37,991 nt of DNA from Mogibacterium sp. (GCA_017434025.1 JAFRGC010000079.1:1-37991), one strand, 5' to 3'. Positions 22,181-30,731 are shown, counted from the first letter of the stretch. Program-made: numbers and translations. The notes: generated by a model from the letters alone, not told the origin.

Positions 22181-24358
22181 TCAGTATTCGTCGTATTTTT
22201 CCATGATCTTCCGCAGGATCGGGTCATTCACATCAAAACCGATCTCTCCCACCGAAGCGATCGGCAAAACCTTCGGCGATGTGCCGCTGATAAACGCAGC
22301 CTGGCAGCTCCCGATCTCCGCAGCAGACAACGCCGTCTCGCAAAGTTTGACACCCATATCGCGGATGATCTCGATGATCTTGCTGCGCGTGACACCGAGC
22401 AGGACTTTATCAGCCGGTGCGGTGAGCACTTCCCCATCCCTGATGAAGAACACATTGGAGCGGCTGCCCTCTGTGATCTGCCCGTTCCTGTCGACCAGCA
22501 GGACCTCATACAGATCATGCTCTCTGATCGCTGCATTGGTCGCTTCGCGGAGCGCTCTGTCCATCATCTTGATATTAGGATTGCGGCGCTCGCCACGGAA
22601 CAGTTCCGTCCTGACCCCGCTCTCATACATCTCGGCGGTCGGATAGTGGGTAGGTGTGAGGTAGAGTCTGGAATAACCTCCGATATCCGCCTCTATCTTG
22701 ATATTGTGATTCATGATGCCGCTCTCGTTCACGAGCTCATCGATGCAGCCTGCAAGATCCCCGCAGCTGAACTGCAGCACCCTGCCCATACTTGCCAGAG
22801 ACTTCTCCAGCCTTCTGTAATGGTCCTCGAGGAACACCGGCTTGCCGTCTGTGATACGGACAACCTCATATACCGAAGGCATATCGAGGCTGCCCAGTGT
22901 GACAGCAGATTTGAAGGCGCTGATCATATCCCGGACGATCGTCCTTATCATGTCCAGCGGTATCTGATTATAGTAGAAGAGCAGATACACACGTCCGTCG
23001 CGGTCCAGCTGCTCTATGTCTCTGACCTTGGCTCCGGCATCTGCGGCAGCTTCGACCAGCCTCTCAGCAAGCTCGTGATGGATCTCCTCAGTCCTCTTGC
23101 TGCCGGACTGACCTTCTGTAATGACTCTCACGTGAGTATCCAGCCGCAGTGTCATGTTGATACCGGACTGTGCGTTCTCTGCGGTGACAAATCCTCCATC
23201 GCTGCCAAACTCTCTGACTGCTGCCAGCGCCACCTGCAGTTTGCGCGAATAGAGCTTGCGTACTCTCTTCAGATTAGTATTGTAGAAGCCCCTCTTCATG
23301 AACTGAGCCAGCGTCAGCTGCTCGGTCTTGGAACAAGTCTGGTCGTAATTCATCCTGATGCGGTCGTACAGATCCACCATGCTGTGCGGCAGCACCATGT
23401 AACTGATCCTTACCGCAGGGAACAGCGTAGAAGTGAACGACCCGATGTACACGACTCTGCGGCCCTGATCGAGCCCCTGCAGTGCCGGGATCGGTCTGCT
23501 GTTATATCTGAGTTCGCTGTTGTAATCATCTTCTATTATTATACTGTCATTCTTCTCCGCCCACTCGAGGAGCTGACGCCTGCGCCCTATTGGCATCACT
23601 GCACCAGTCGGGAACTGATTCTGCGGGCAAACATAGACAGAGGTGCGGATATTCACCGGAAGCTTCTCGATCGTGATACCATCCTCGCGTACCGGTATGC
23701 AGTTGATGCTGAATCCCCAGTCACGGAAAATATTCCTGACCGGCATATAGCCCGGATCTTCCACCGATACATGTCCGATATCCATCATCTTCAGGATCCT
23801 GGCAAGATGGCTGACGAGCTGCTGCGTACCGGCACTGATAATTACCTGCCGCTGAGTGCACACGACACCTCTGGCATGGTACAGGTACTTCGCGATCTCT
23901 TCTCTCAGCGCAGGTTCGCCCTGCCTGTCGCCCTCTGTCAGCAGCTGCTCAGGCATGTCGTTGAGAACGCTGGCCATACACTTCTTCCATTTGACAAAAT
24001 CGAATGACTCCGGATCGCAGTTCACCGGTCCACGCGCGCTTTCTGTGTGACCCGCTCTGTCTGCCTGCTGTTCTTCCGGCTTCGTGATATCCGACTCCTT
24101 CCCGGCAGACGCGCCGGCACCCGAAGCAGCGTAATAGCCGGACTGCGGTCTGCTGATCAGATAGCCTTCCGCCATCAGCTGATCATAGGCGAGCTTGACG
24201 GTCGTCACGCTGATCCCAAGTGAATCAGCCATGCTTCTGAGAGACGGCAGCCGCTCTCCGGTGCTGATCCTTCCCTCACTTATCTCTTCTCTGAGATGTT
24301 CATATAGCTGTACATACAGGCTTGTTGCTGAATTGTTATCAAATTCGAACGAAATCAT
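22181..24358 (-). CDS. MocR-type regulator fused to a class IV aminotransferase
   Basis: The protein has three parts (725 aa from the ATG at 24358, where MocR homology begins; another in-frame ATG lies at 24406, and neither has a clear ribosome site). Residues 5-78 are a GntR winged helix (LPSLRSMADSLGISVTTVKLAYDQL). Residues about 115-485 are an aminotransferase class I fold as in MocR/PdxR regulators (EDDYNSELRY near 276). Residues about 494-725 resemble D-amino-acid, branched-chain or aminodeoxychorismate-lyase class IV enzymes, with NIKMMDRAL (K597) and ITEGSRSNVFF. In the MocR domain the PLP lysine of the usual GTFSKTLFP is replaced: GSFTSTLFP has Ser310. Only the class IV domain keeps a lysine. 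It is divergent from an ECF transporter gene, its likely target. Confidence 0.88.
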   Translation of the reverse strand: MISFEFDNNSATSLYVQLYEHLREEISEGRISTGERLPSLRSMADSLGISVTTVKLAYDQLMAEGYLISRPQSGYYAASGAGASAGKESDITKPEEQQADRAGHTESARGPVNCDPESFDFVKWKKCMASVLNDMPEQLLTEGDRQGEPALREEIAKYLYHARGVVCTQRQVIISAGTQQLVSHLARILKMMDIGHVSVEDPGYMPVRNIFRDWGFSINCIPVREDGITIEKLPVNIRTSVYVCPQNQFPTGAVMPIGRRRQLLEWAEKNDSIIIEDDYNSELRYNSRPIPALQGLDQGRRVVYIGSFTSTLFPAVRISYMVLPHSMVDLYDRIRMNYDQTCSKTEQLTLAQFMKRGFYNTNLKRVRKLYSRKLQVALAAVREFGSDGGFVTAENAQSGINMTLRLDTHVRVITEGQSGSKRTEEIHHELAERLVEAAADAGAKVRDIEQLDRDGRVYLLFYYNQIPLDMIRTIVRDMISAFKSAVTLGSLDMPSVYEVVRITDGKPVFLEDHYRRLEKSLASMGRVLQFSCGDLAGCIDELVNESGIMNHNIKIEADIGGYSRLYLTPTHYPTAEMYESGVRTELFRGERRNPNIKMMDRALREATNAAIREHDLYEVLLVDRNGQITEGSRSNVFFIRDGEVLTAPADKVLLGVTRSKIIEIIRDMGVKLCETALSAAEIGSCQAAFISGTSPKVLPIASVGEIGFDVNDPILRKIMEKYDEY

Positions 24359-24423
24359 GATACTATTTCGAAATCCCCAATAATTGTGCCCAACAAAAAA
24401 TGACAAAGTGTGTATTTATTTAA

Positions 24424-24453
24424 TTACAATCTGCCGATATTATAGTGTATAAC
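24424..24453 (+). promoter_or_regulatory. Candidate promoter of the ECF gene, overlapping the divergent promoter
   Basis: TTACAA (24424-24429), 18 bp, TATAAC (24448-24453). It overlaps the promoter of the MocR-type gene on the other strand. TTATA-GTG-TATAA (24440-24452) is a short inverted repeat inside both. Binding there could control both genes. Confidence 0.45.
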
Positions 24454-24467
24454 AGAGAACAGGTCAA
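24439..24467 (-). promoter_or_regulatory. Promoter of the MocR-type fusion gene
   Basis: Minus strand: TTGACC (24467-24462), exactly 17 bp, TATAAT (24444-24439). Transcription would start near 24432. Confidence 0.75.
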
Positions 24468-24512
24468 TCCGCAAAGAGCATTCATTCACTCACACTATGC
24501 GGGAGGTATCAC

Positions 24513-25067
24513 ATGAATCACCATTTTGCACAGAACGGGCAGGATAACAGAACTAAGCGACTTGTCACCACCGCTTTGATGACATGTCTTATCGTGCTCG
24601 GAACGATCTTGTTCAGAGTGCCGATCCCGATGACTCAGGGTTACATCCACCTGGGAGATACCATGATCTATCTCGGAGTCCTCCTGCTCGGCAGGAAAGG
24701 CGGTGCATCCGCTGCAGGTCTGGGCTCTGCACTGGCAGACATTCTCGGCGGGTATGCTTTCTGGGCACCGTGGACCCTCTTCATCAAGCTGGCCATGGCT
24801 TATGCCGCGGGGCTTATCATCGACAAGCGTCCTTCGCAGGGCGCCGGTAATGGCAGTCCTGCGTGGCAGATCTTCGGAATGACCATCGGCGGTATCGTCA
24901 TGTGTATCGGCTATCTGATCACCGAGCGCGTCATGTACGGCAGCTGGGTGGCTGCAGTGATCGCTCTGCCGTGGAATGTCGGACAGTTCGCAGTAGGGAT
25001 CGCGATTTCTCTCATCGTATATCATGCTCTGGTGAGGGTTCCATATCTCAGGGAGCTGCGGAGCTGA
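24513..25067 (+). CDS. ECF transporter substrate-binding membrane protein (S component)
   Basis: A 184-residue membrane protein with about five or six hydrophobic segments and little else, typical of ECF-type vitamin transporter S components. An alanine-rich helix 1 (LVTTALMTCLIVLGTILF) and the stretch GYIHLGDTMIYLGVLLLGRKGGASAAGLGSALADILGGYAFWAPWTL (split here: 48-66 and 67-94) fit the HmpT/PdxU-type group that carries pyridoxine, hydroxymethylpyrimidine or similar. No EcfA or EcfT genes are here, so it would use a shared energising module. The start follows CGGGAGGT. Divergence from a MocR/PdxR-like regulator supports vitamin B6 or a PLP-related substrate, but this is inference. Confidence 0.85.
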   Translation: MNHHFAQNGQDNRTKRLVTTALMTCLIVLGTILFRVPIPMTQGYIHLGDTMIYLGVLLLGRKGGASAAGLGSALADILGGYAFWAPWTLFIKLAMAYAAGLIIDKRPSQGAGNGSPAWQIFGMTIGGIVMCIGYLITERVMYGSWVAAVIALPWNVGQFAVGIAISLIVYHALVRVPYLRELRS

Positions 25068-25107
25068 GCTGCCGATCAGTATATATATATATAATATGTA
25101 TATTTCA

Positions 25108-25139
25108 GGATCCGGATCCTATGGTCCGGGTCCTTTTTT
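25108..25139 (+). terminator. Terminator of the ECF gene
   Basis: An 11-bp stem (GGATCCGGATC with GGTCCGGGTCC, two G-T pairs), loop CTAT, then TTTTTT. It lies between the ECF gene and the arg operon promoter. Confidence 0.9.
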
Positions 25140-25215
25140 CGTTTTTATCCGCTCGTCAGAACGCGATCGAATCCGTTATGTGCGAAAAAATATACGAAAA
25201 AGCGAATATTTATAC

Positions 25216-25244
25216 TTGTTCTTCCGGCTGTTTTCCCCTATTAT
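25216..25244 (+). promoter_or_regulatory. Promoter of the arg operon
   Basis: TTGTTC (25216-25221), 17 bp, TATTAT (25239-25244), 37 bp before argC. An AT-rich imperfect repeat just upstream and overlapping the -35 (CGAATATTTATACTTG, 25203-25218) is distantly like an ARG box, but the match is too poor to call. Confidence 0.6.
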
Positions 25245-25280
25245 AGATGTAATTTAACTGAAAAGATCGGAGGTCAGGAT

Positions 25281-26210
25281 TTGTACAAAGTATTTATTGA
25301 TGGAGCACATGGAACGACCGGTCTCAGGATCATCGACTATCTCAGCGGACGCGAGGATCTGCAGCTGCTCGAGATAGAACCGGGATACAGGAAAGATATC
25401 GATGCCCGGCTCAGGATGATCAAAGATGCCGACGTAAGCATTCTGTGTCTGCCTGATCAGGCGGCAGCTGAAATTGCTGCGGTCGCACCGGCGGATGCAG
25501 TTCTGATAGATACTTCCAGCCGTCACAGGACGAGCGATGGATGGATCTATGGTATGCCTGAACTCACAGCAGACCAGAGATCACTGATTAAGAATTCAGC
25601 AAGGATATCCAATCCCGGCTGTCATGCCAGCGGATTCATCCTTCTTGTCAGGCCTCTCATCGACGCAGGGCTCCTGGACAGCAGTGCTCTGCTTAACTGT
25701 TTCTGCATGACCGGATATTCCGGCGGCGGCAAATCGATGATCAGCCGCTATGAAAGCCCTGATCGTCCCGCATCGCTTGGATCTCCCGGTCAGTATGGCC
25801 TCTCTCAGAGCCACAAGCATCTGCCGGAAATGATCAAAATGACCGGTCTGACTCACCAGCCGTGCTTCAGCCCGGTTGTCAGCGACTTCTATAACGGCAT
25901 GGTCATGACCGTCCAGCTGCACAGCTCGCAGCTCAGCCGCCCGGCCGGCCCTGATGATATCCGCGAGATCCTCGCCGGAAGATATGCGGGCGAACCGCTG
26001 ATCAAGGTGTCAGATGAAGTACCGTCAGACGGATTCATATACTCTGATCCGATGGCAGGTTCCAATGGAATGGATCTGTATGTCACAGGCAACAGCGACA
26101 GGATACTGCTCATAGCAGTCTATGATAATCTGGGGAAAGGTGCCTCCGGCGCTGCAGTGCAGAACCTGAACATCGTACTCGGAACAGAAGAAACTAAAGG
26201 ATTACTGTAA
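25281..26210 (+). CDS. argC: N-acetyl-gamma-glutamyl-phosphate reductase (type 2)
   Basis: Third step of arginine synthesis: NADPH-dependent reduction of N-acetylglutamyl phosphate to the semialdehyde. The 309 residues match the shorter type 2 ArgC. The Rossmann start is FIDGAHGTTG (5-14), the catalytic cysteine C114 lies in SNPGCHASGF, and the active-site histidine region is SQSHKHLPEM (H180/H182). The start is TTG at 25281 with GGAGGT 7 nt upstream; no nearby ATG fits the conserved N-terminus. It is the first gene of argCJBD, 22 bp before argJ. Confidence 0.94.
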   Translation: MYKVFIDGAHGTTGLRIIDYLSGREDLQLLEIEPGYRKDIDARLRMIKDADVSILCLPDQAAAEIAAVAPADAVLIDTSSRHRTSDGWIYGMPELTADQRSLIKNSARISNPGCHASGFILLVRPLIDAGLLDSSALLNCFCMTGYSGGGKSMISRYESPDRPASLGSPGQYGLSQSHKHLPEMIKMTGLTHQPCFSPVVSDFYNGMVMTVQLHSSQLSRPAGPDDIREILAGRYAGEPLIKVSDEVPSDGFIYSDPMAGSNGMDLYVTGNSDRILLIAVYDNLGKGASGAAVQNLNIVLGTEETKGLL

Positions 26211-26232
26211 TCATGAAATAAAGGGGGAACAA

Positions 26233-27450
26233 ATGGTAAAGGTTATCGAAGGTGGAGTTACCGCCGCAAAAGGCTTTAGGGCAGGCGGGATATACAGCGG
26301 CATCAGGAAGAATCCGGGCAAGAGCGATCTGGCTCTTATAGTCAGCGATGTTCCGGGGAATGCTGCTGCCGTCTATACCAAGAATAAAGTCCAAGCTGCA
26401 CACATCGCGGTCACCAAGAGACATATCGCAAACGGCATAGCTCAGGCTGTTCTCTGCAACAGCGGCAATGCCAACACATGCACTCCGGACGGAGAAGAGG
26501 TCGCTGAGCAGGCAACTGTCATCGCAGCTACTCAGCTTGGCATCAAGAGTGAAGATGTGCTCCCGGCGGCTACCGGTGTCATCGGTGTATCGCTGCCGAT
26601 CGAACCGTTCGAAGCTGCTATGCCGGACCTCGTAGCTTCCCTGTCCTATGACGGCTCTGCAAACGCTGCTCTTGCGATCCTCACGACCGATACATATATC
26701 AAGGAATATGCGGTTCAATTCGAAGCCGGCGGCAAGACATGCACGCTCGGAGGCATTGCCAAGGGCAGCGGCATGATCCACATCAATATGGGAACCATGC
26801 TGAGCTTCATTTCCACGGACTGCGCCATCAGCCAGGAGCTCGTCAGCAAAGCGCTGCACGAAGTGATCATCGATACCTACAATCAGGTGAGCGTCGATGG
26901 AGATTCCTCGACCAACGATACCGTCGTTGTCATTGCCAACGGTCTGGCCGGCAACGAAGAAATAACTGAAGAAGGCTCTGATTACGGGGCCTTCTGCGAG
27001 GCACTGAACAAAGTCGCAGAAGAGCTGTCCAAAATGATCGCCGGAGACGGTGAAGGCTGCACCAAACTCCTCGAAGCTCATGTGACCGGCGCTCCGACCA
27101 AAGAGACCGCAAGGCTCATATCCAAGAGCGTCATCTGCTCGTCGCTGTTCAAAGCAGCAGTTTTCGCTTCGGACGCGAATTGGGGCCGCATCCTCTGCGC
27201 GATCGGCTATACCGATGCCGAATTTGACGCTTCCAACATAGATGTGTCTGTAAAGTCTGTGACTGGCGAAGTTCAGGTGTGCAAAGGTTCCGCTTCGATA
27301 CCATTCGATGACGACTTTGCCACCAAGATCCTCTCGCAGAAGTCTGTAACCGTCGAGATCGATCTGCATGACGGCAGCGAAGAGGCTTATGCGTGGGGAT
27401 GTGATCTCACGTATGATTACGTGAAAATCAACGGTTCATATCGTTCGTAA
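26233..27450 (+). CDS. argJ: Ornithine acetyltransferase / N-acetylglutamate synthase
   Basis: ArgJ recycles the acetyl group from N-acetylornithine to glutamate. Many members also make acetylglutamate from acetyl-CoA. The 405 residues match the family. The precursor cleaves itself before the threonine of AATGVIG (T114), which becomes the nucleophile. GGIAKGSGMIHINMGTM lies further on, and the C-terminus ends YVKINGSYRS, typical of ArgJ. The start follows AAAGGGGG. No separate argA is seen, so the bifunctional form is likely but cannot be proved from sequence. Confidence 0.95.
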   Translation: MVKVIEGGVTAAKGFRAGGIYSGIRKNPGKSDLALIVSDVPGNAAAVYTKNKVQAAHIAVTKRHIANGIAQAVLCNSGNANTCTPDGEEVAEQATVIAATQLGIKSEDVLPAATGVIGVSLPIEPFEAAMPDLVASLSYDGSANAALAILTTDTYIKEYAVQFEAGGKTCTLGGIAKGSGMIHINMGTMLSFISTDCAISQELVSKALHEVIIDTYNQVSVDGDSSTNDTVVVIANGLAGNEEITEEGSDYGAFCEALNKVAEELSKMIAGDGEGCTKLLEAHVTGAPTKETARLISKSVICSSLFKAAVFASDANWGRILCAIGYTDAEFDASNIDVSVKSVTGEVQVCKGSASIPFDDDFATKILSQKSVTVEIDLHDGSEEAYAWGCDLTYDYVKINGSYRS

Positions 27451-27492
27451 AGCTGCGGACGGCGTGATTGTTTTGGCAGAAGGGAAACAGAG

Positions 27493-28392
27493 ATGGTCAA
27501 TCAGAAATACATGGAGAAAGCTAGCGTCCTCATAGAGGCGCTTCCTTATATACAGCGTTTCAACCGCAAGATAATCGTTATCAAATACGGCGGGAGTGCG
27601 ATGATCGATGACGAGCTCATGAAGCATGTGATCGAGGATGCGGTTCTGCTCAAGCTGGTCGGATTCAAGCCGGTCATCGTCCACGGCGGCGGCAAAGAGA
27701 TCAGCAACTGGATGCGCAAGACAGGCGTCGAGCCTCATTTCATAGATGGACTGCGCGTAACAGATGCGGATACACTGGAGATCGCTGAGATGGTCCTCGG
27801 CAAGGTGAACAGTGACCTGGTGACCCTTGCTCAGCAGCTCGGCGTCCGCGCATGCGGCATCAGCGGCAAAGACGGCAAGCTGCTCACAGTACGCAAGGCC
27901 GAACCTAACGGACAGGACATCGGATATGTAGGAGAGATCACATCTGTAGATACGAAGATCATAATGGATCTGCTCGCAAATGATTTTCTTCCTGTTATAT
28001 ATCCGATCGGCATGGACGAAAACGGTCAGTCCTATAACATCAACGGTGACCATGCGGCAGCCAAGATCGCGCAGGCTCTCCATGCAGACAAGCTGGCCTA
28101 TCTTACCGACACATCCGGCGTATACATGGATCCGGATGATCCGGAATCGTTCATTTCCGAACTCAGCACCTCAGAAGCAGAGCAGCTCATCGCAGACGGC
28201 ACGATCTCCGGGGGCATGATCCCTAAGATCCGCAACTGCTGCAATACGATCGAGAACGGTGTCAACCGGGTGCATATCCTGAACGGAAGCATCCCGCACT
28301 GCCTGCTCCTCGAGATCTTCACTGACAGAGGCGTCGGGACCGTGATCATCAAAGAAGGAGAACGATACTATAAAGGAGGGAACAGTCAGTGA
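27493..28392 (+). CDS. argB: Acetylglutamate kinase
   Basis: Second step of the pathway: ATP-dependent phosphorylation of N-acetylglutamate. The 299 residues fit the amino-acid kinase family: IKYGGSAM (30-37), VHGGGKEI (63-70) for phosphate contacts, the substrate loop GLRVTDADTLEIAEMVLGKVN, and NINGDHAAAKIA near the catalytic aspartate. The extended N-terminal helix (MVNQKYMEKASVLIEALPYI) is the kind found in arginine-inhibited hexameric enzymes, so feedback control by arginine is plausible. Its stop overlaps the start of argD. Confidence 0.96.
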   Translation: MVNQKYMEKASVLIEALPYIQRFNRKIIVIKYGGSAMIDDELMKHVIEDAVLLKLVGFKPVIVHGGGKEISNWMRKTGVEPHFIDGLRVTDADTLEIAEMVLGKVNSDLVTLAQQLGVRACGISGKDGKLLTVRKAEPNGQDIGYVGEITSVDTKIIMDLLANDFLPVIYPIGMDENGQSYNINGDHAAAKIAQALHADKLAYLTDTSGVYMDPDDPESFISELSTSEAEQLIADGTISGGMIPKIRNCCNTIENGVNRVHILNGSIPHCLLLEIFTDRGVGTVIIKEGERYYKGGNSQ

Positions 28393-29564
28393 TGGATCGT
28401 GAACAGCTCAAAGACAAAGATCTGAAATATATAGTCCACACCTATAACCGTTATGACGTGGTAGTCGATCATGCGGACGGTTCGGTCATCACAGATGTGA
28501 ACGGCAAAGAGTATGTCGATTTCTGCAGCGGCTATGCTGCCAATTCTCTCGGATACAGAAACGAGGCCTGGCTGGCAGCTGTCACCGCACAGCTGGGCAA
28601 GGTGCAGCATACTTCCAACCTGTATTACTCAGAGCCGGGGATCCTCCTGGCGGAGAAGCTCGTAGAGAGAAGCGGACTCTGCAAGGTCTGGTTCGCCAAT
28701 TCGGGCGGCGAGGCCAATGAGGCTGCGATCAAGACTGCAAGAAAATACGGCAATACTCTTGCCGATCATAAGAAAAATACTATTATATCGCTCAAGAAAT
28801 CCTTCCACGGAAGGACGCTTGCTACTGTTACCGCAACAGGTCTCGCTGAGGCACAGGAAGTGTTCGCGCCACTCGTGCCTGGTTTTGTCCATGCAGAGGT
28901 CGATGACATAACTCAGCTGGAAGAACTGACTGCCAAGTATGACCCATGCGCATTTCTCATGGAGCTGGTACAGGGCGAAGGCGGAGTCCACGCGCTGGAC
29001 GCTGAATTCGTCAAAGCAGCCGCAGATCTGTGCCACGAGAAAGACATCCTCTTCATCGACGATGAAGTTCAGGCCGGTATCGGCAGGACAGGGACCCTCT
29101 TCGCGTATCAGCAGTATGACATCATACCAGACATCGTTTCGTTCGCCAAAGGTATCGGCGCCGGACTGCCGATCGGCGGCATCATCTGCGGGCCGAAGAC
29201 CTGCGATGTTCTTGTCCCGGGAGACCATGGCTCCACGTTTGGCATGAACCCTGTCGCCTGTGCCGGAGCGTGCGTGGTGCTCGACACAATGGACGATGCT
29301 TTCCTCGCAGACGTCCGGAGCAAATCTAAGACTCTTCGTTCCGCCCTTCTGTCAATGGCCAAAGTAAAAGGCCTTGACGGCCTCGGCCTCATGGTCGGTG
29401 TCGATCTCGACGGGATGACCGGTGCGGAAGCAGTGGCACAGCTCATGCAGGAAGGCCTGCTCGCCATCCCTGCGCAGAACAGGCTGAGGCTCCTGCCGCC
29501 GCTGACGATCAGCAGCGAAGAGCTCAGCAAAGCGATATCGATACTGAGCAAAGTTCTGAATTAA
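28389..29564 (+). CDS. argD: Acetylornithine aminotransferase
   Basis: A PLP enzyme converting N-acetylglutamate semialdehyde to N-acetylornithine. The 391 residues match class III aminotransferases. FANSGGEANEAAIKTARKYG (102-121) holds the phosphate-binding region, FIDDEVQAGIGRTG (222-235) the cofactor aspartate, and SFAKGIGAGLPIGG the Schiff-base lysine K254. Two starts are possible: GTG at 28389 (9 nt after GGAGG) or ATG at 28392. Both overlap the argB stop, so translation is coupled. It is the last gene of the operon. argG, argH and argF are not in the window. Confidence 0.95.
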   Translation: MMDREQLKDKDLKYIVHTYNRYDVVVDHADGSVITDVNGKEYVDFCSGYAANSLGYRNEAWLAAVTAQLGKVQHTSNLYYSEPGILLAEKLVERSGLCKVWFANSGGEANEAAIKTARKYGNTLADHKKNTIISLKKSFHGRTLATVTATGLAEAQEVFAPLVPGFVHAEVDDITQLEELTAKYDPCAFLMELVQGEGGVHALDAEFVKAAADLCHEKDILFIDDEVQAGIGRTGTLFAYQQYDIIPDIVSFAKGIGAGLPIGGIICGPKTCDVLVPGDHGSTFGMNPVACAGACVVLDTMDDAFLADVRSKSKTLRSALLSMAKVKGLDGLGLMVGVDLDGMTGAEAVAQLMQEGLLAIPAQNRLRLLPPLTISSEELSKAISILSKVLN

Positions 29565-29574
29565 CAGCAATAAA

Positions 29575-29598
29575 AGACCGGAGCAATTGCTCCGGTCT
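29575..29598. terminator. Terminator between argD and rpmE
   Basis: AGACCGGAGCAATTGCTCCGGTCT splits into two perfect 12-bp arms (29575-29586 and 29587-29598). The minus-strand tail TTTTATTG suits rpmE; the plus-strand tail is less T-rich. Confidence 0.8.
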
Positions 29599-29607
29599 AC
29601 TGGTTTC

Positions 29608-29805
29608 TTACAGTCCGTACTTGTTCTTGAACTTCTCAACACGTCCGCCGCGGTTAGCAAACTTCTGCTGGCCTGTGAAGAATGGGTGGCATTCTGAGCA
29701 GATGTCTACTCTCATCTCCGCCTTGTTGGACAGAGTTGTGAATGTATTCCCACATGCGCAAGTAACTTTACATTCCTTGTAACCAGGATGGATTCCTTCC
29801 TTCAT
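29608..29805 (-). CDS. rpmE: Ribosomal protein L31 (zinc form)
   Basis: Large-subunit ribosomal protein of 65 residues. It keeps all four zinc ligands (C16 and C18 in CACG, C36 and C39 in [10 protein letters not shown]), so it is the C+ form. MKEGIHPGY at the start and [12 protein letters not shown] at the end are typical. The start follows AGAGG. It is a short transcript, ended by the terminator shared with argD. Confidence 0.96.
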   Translation of the reverse strand: MKEGIHPGYKECKVTCACGNTFTTLSNKAEMRVDICSECHPFFTGQQKFANRGGRVEKFKNKYGL

Positions 29806-29930
29806 GTTGGTACCTCTTTCTGTAATAATTATTTATGAAACGTTCCATGCTGCCGATGCCATGCCGCATATGCCGGTCACAGGCGACAGCTTGATGAGTA
29901 TATCACTCAGGAACGGTAAAATCAAGGGGT

Positions 29931-30668
29931 TTATCCCTTGAATTCTTTCTTTTCTTTGCCGAAATGCAGCTCTTTGAGGCCTTCTACTTCGTCGCAGATC
30001 TCTCTCAGGCTGCAGCTGTGGCAGTCCGTCGCCATTCCTTCCAGGATCTTGGACAGTGTGAGAGTGATGTCTCTGGTCTTCTTCGCGTCGGCACGCATTC
30101 CTGCATAATCGACATCGTCCGCTGTCACGAAGATCATTTTGACCGCGACGATGTTAGGATTCTTCTTGTACTGCGCAATGTATGAGTTGCCTACCTGCTC
30201 GAACGTGATGCCCTTCCTGACTGCTTCCTTGGAAACTCTGACCTGTTCGCGGAAACTGTCGGAAGATGACCTGATCATGTATCCCTTAGGATATACATGA
30301 TACTTGACAAAATCTATGTCCTGGATCGCTCTGAACAGAGGCTCTGTGTCCTCCTCGCCTTCGCCGTCCAGAACGTTGACCTTGACAACGACTATCCTTG
30401 CAAAAGGAACACTTCCGCTGATCTGATTGAGGTCGCGCCCGTAGACCAGGATCTCGTCTTCATCGACAAAATCGCTCGATGTCACGCATGCATAGTTGAC
30501 CGCCGGCTTGTTGTCACCGCCGAGCTCATATGCTGCTTCCCTCATCATAACGAGCTGGTTGCCGCCGACATCCTCCCATGTCTTGTTCGGATTGTATTTG
30601 TAGCGTTTCGGCTGGGTATTGCCGAGCATGCCATCGATCTTCTCAATAATACTGTTGTATAGTTCCAT
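29931..30668 (-). CDS. Conserved protein, possibly acetyl-CoA synthase-like
   Basis: The family of this 245-residue soluble protein is not certain. NPNKTWEDVGGNQLVMMREAAYELGG (27-52, in two halves) and the stretch ILVYGRDLNQISGSVPFARIVVVKVNV recall short proteins annotated as CO dehydrogenase/acetyl-CoA synthase beta-subunit family, which occur beside dehydratase activators in Clostridia (recollection, not checked). The C-terminus has a cysteine cluster, DCHSCSLREICDE (C-x2-C-x5-C), that could bind an Fe-S cluster or metal. It follows the small membrane gene by 63 bp with a hairpin between, and starts after GGAAGG. The nearby CooC-type ATPase makes a nickel or Fe-S role plausible. Confidence 0.6.
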   Translation of the reverse strand: MELYNSIIEKIDGMLGNTQPKRYKYNPNKTWEDVGGNQLVMMREAAYELGGDNKPAVNYACVTSSDFVDEDEILVYGRDLNQISGSVPFARIVVVKVNVLDGEGEEDTEPLFRAIQDIDFVKYHVYPKGYMIRSSSDSFREQVRVSKEAVRKGITFEQVGNSYIAQYKKNPNIVAVKMIFVTADDVDYAGMRADAKKTRDITLTLSKILEGMATDCHSCSLREICDEVEGLKELHFGKEKKEFKG

Positions 30669-30701
30669 GTTTGACCTTCCGCAAAACTGTTAGTATAGCA
30701 C

Positions 30702-30723
30702 GCGCGGGGCCGTAGCCCCGCGC
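30702..30723 (-). terminator. GC-rich hairpin without a T-run
   Basis: GCGCGGGGC pairs perfectly with GCCCCGCGC around CGTA. Neither strand continues into T residues, so it is more likely an mRNA processing or stability element between the small membrane gene and the following gene than a simple terminator. Confidence 0.55.
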
Positions 30724-30731
30724 TGTTGTGA

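Noticed and set aside
25080-25103. AT dinucleotide run after the ECF gene
   Set aside because: Low-complexity intergenic sequence just before a normal terminator; no further signal.
25203-25218. ARG box overlapping the arg promoter
   Set aside because: Only a distant match to known ArgR sites; kept as a remark, not a feature.
25170-25247. 22-codon ORF (start near 25178) upstream of argC as a leader peptide
   Set aside because: It lies upstream of the predicted promoter, overlaps it, and shows no arginine codon run or attenuator downstream.
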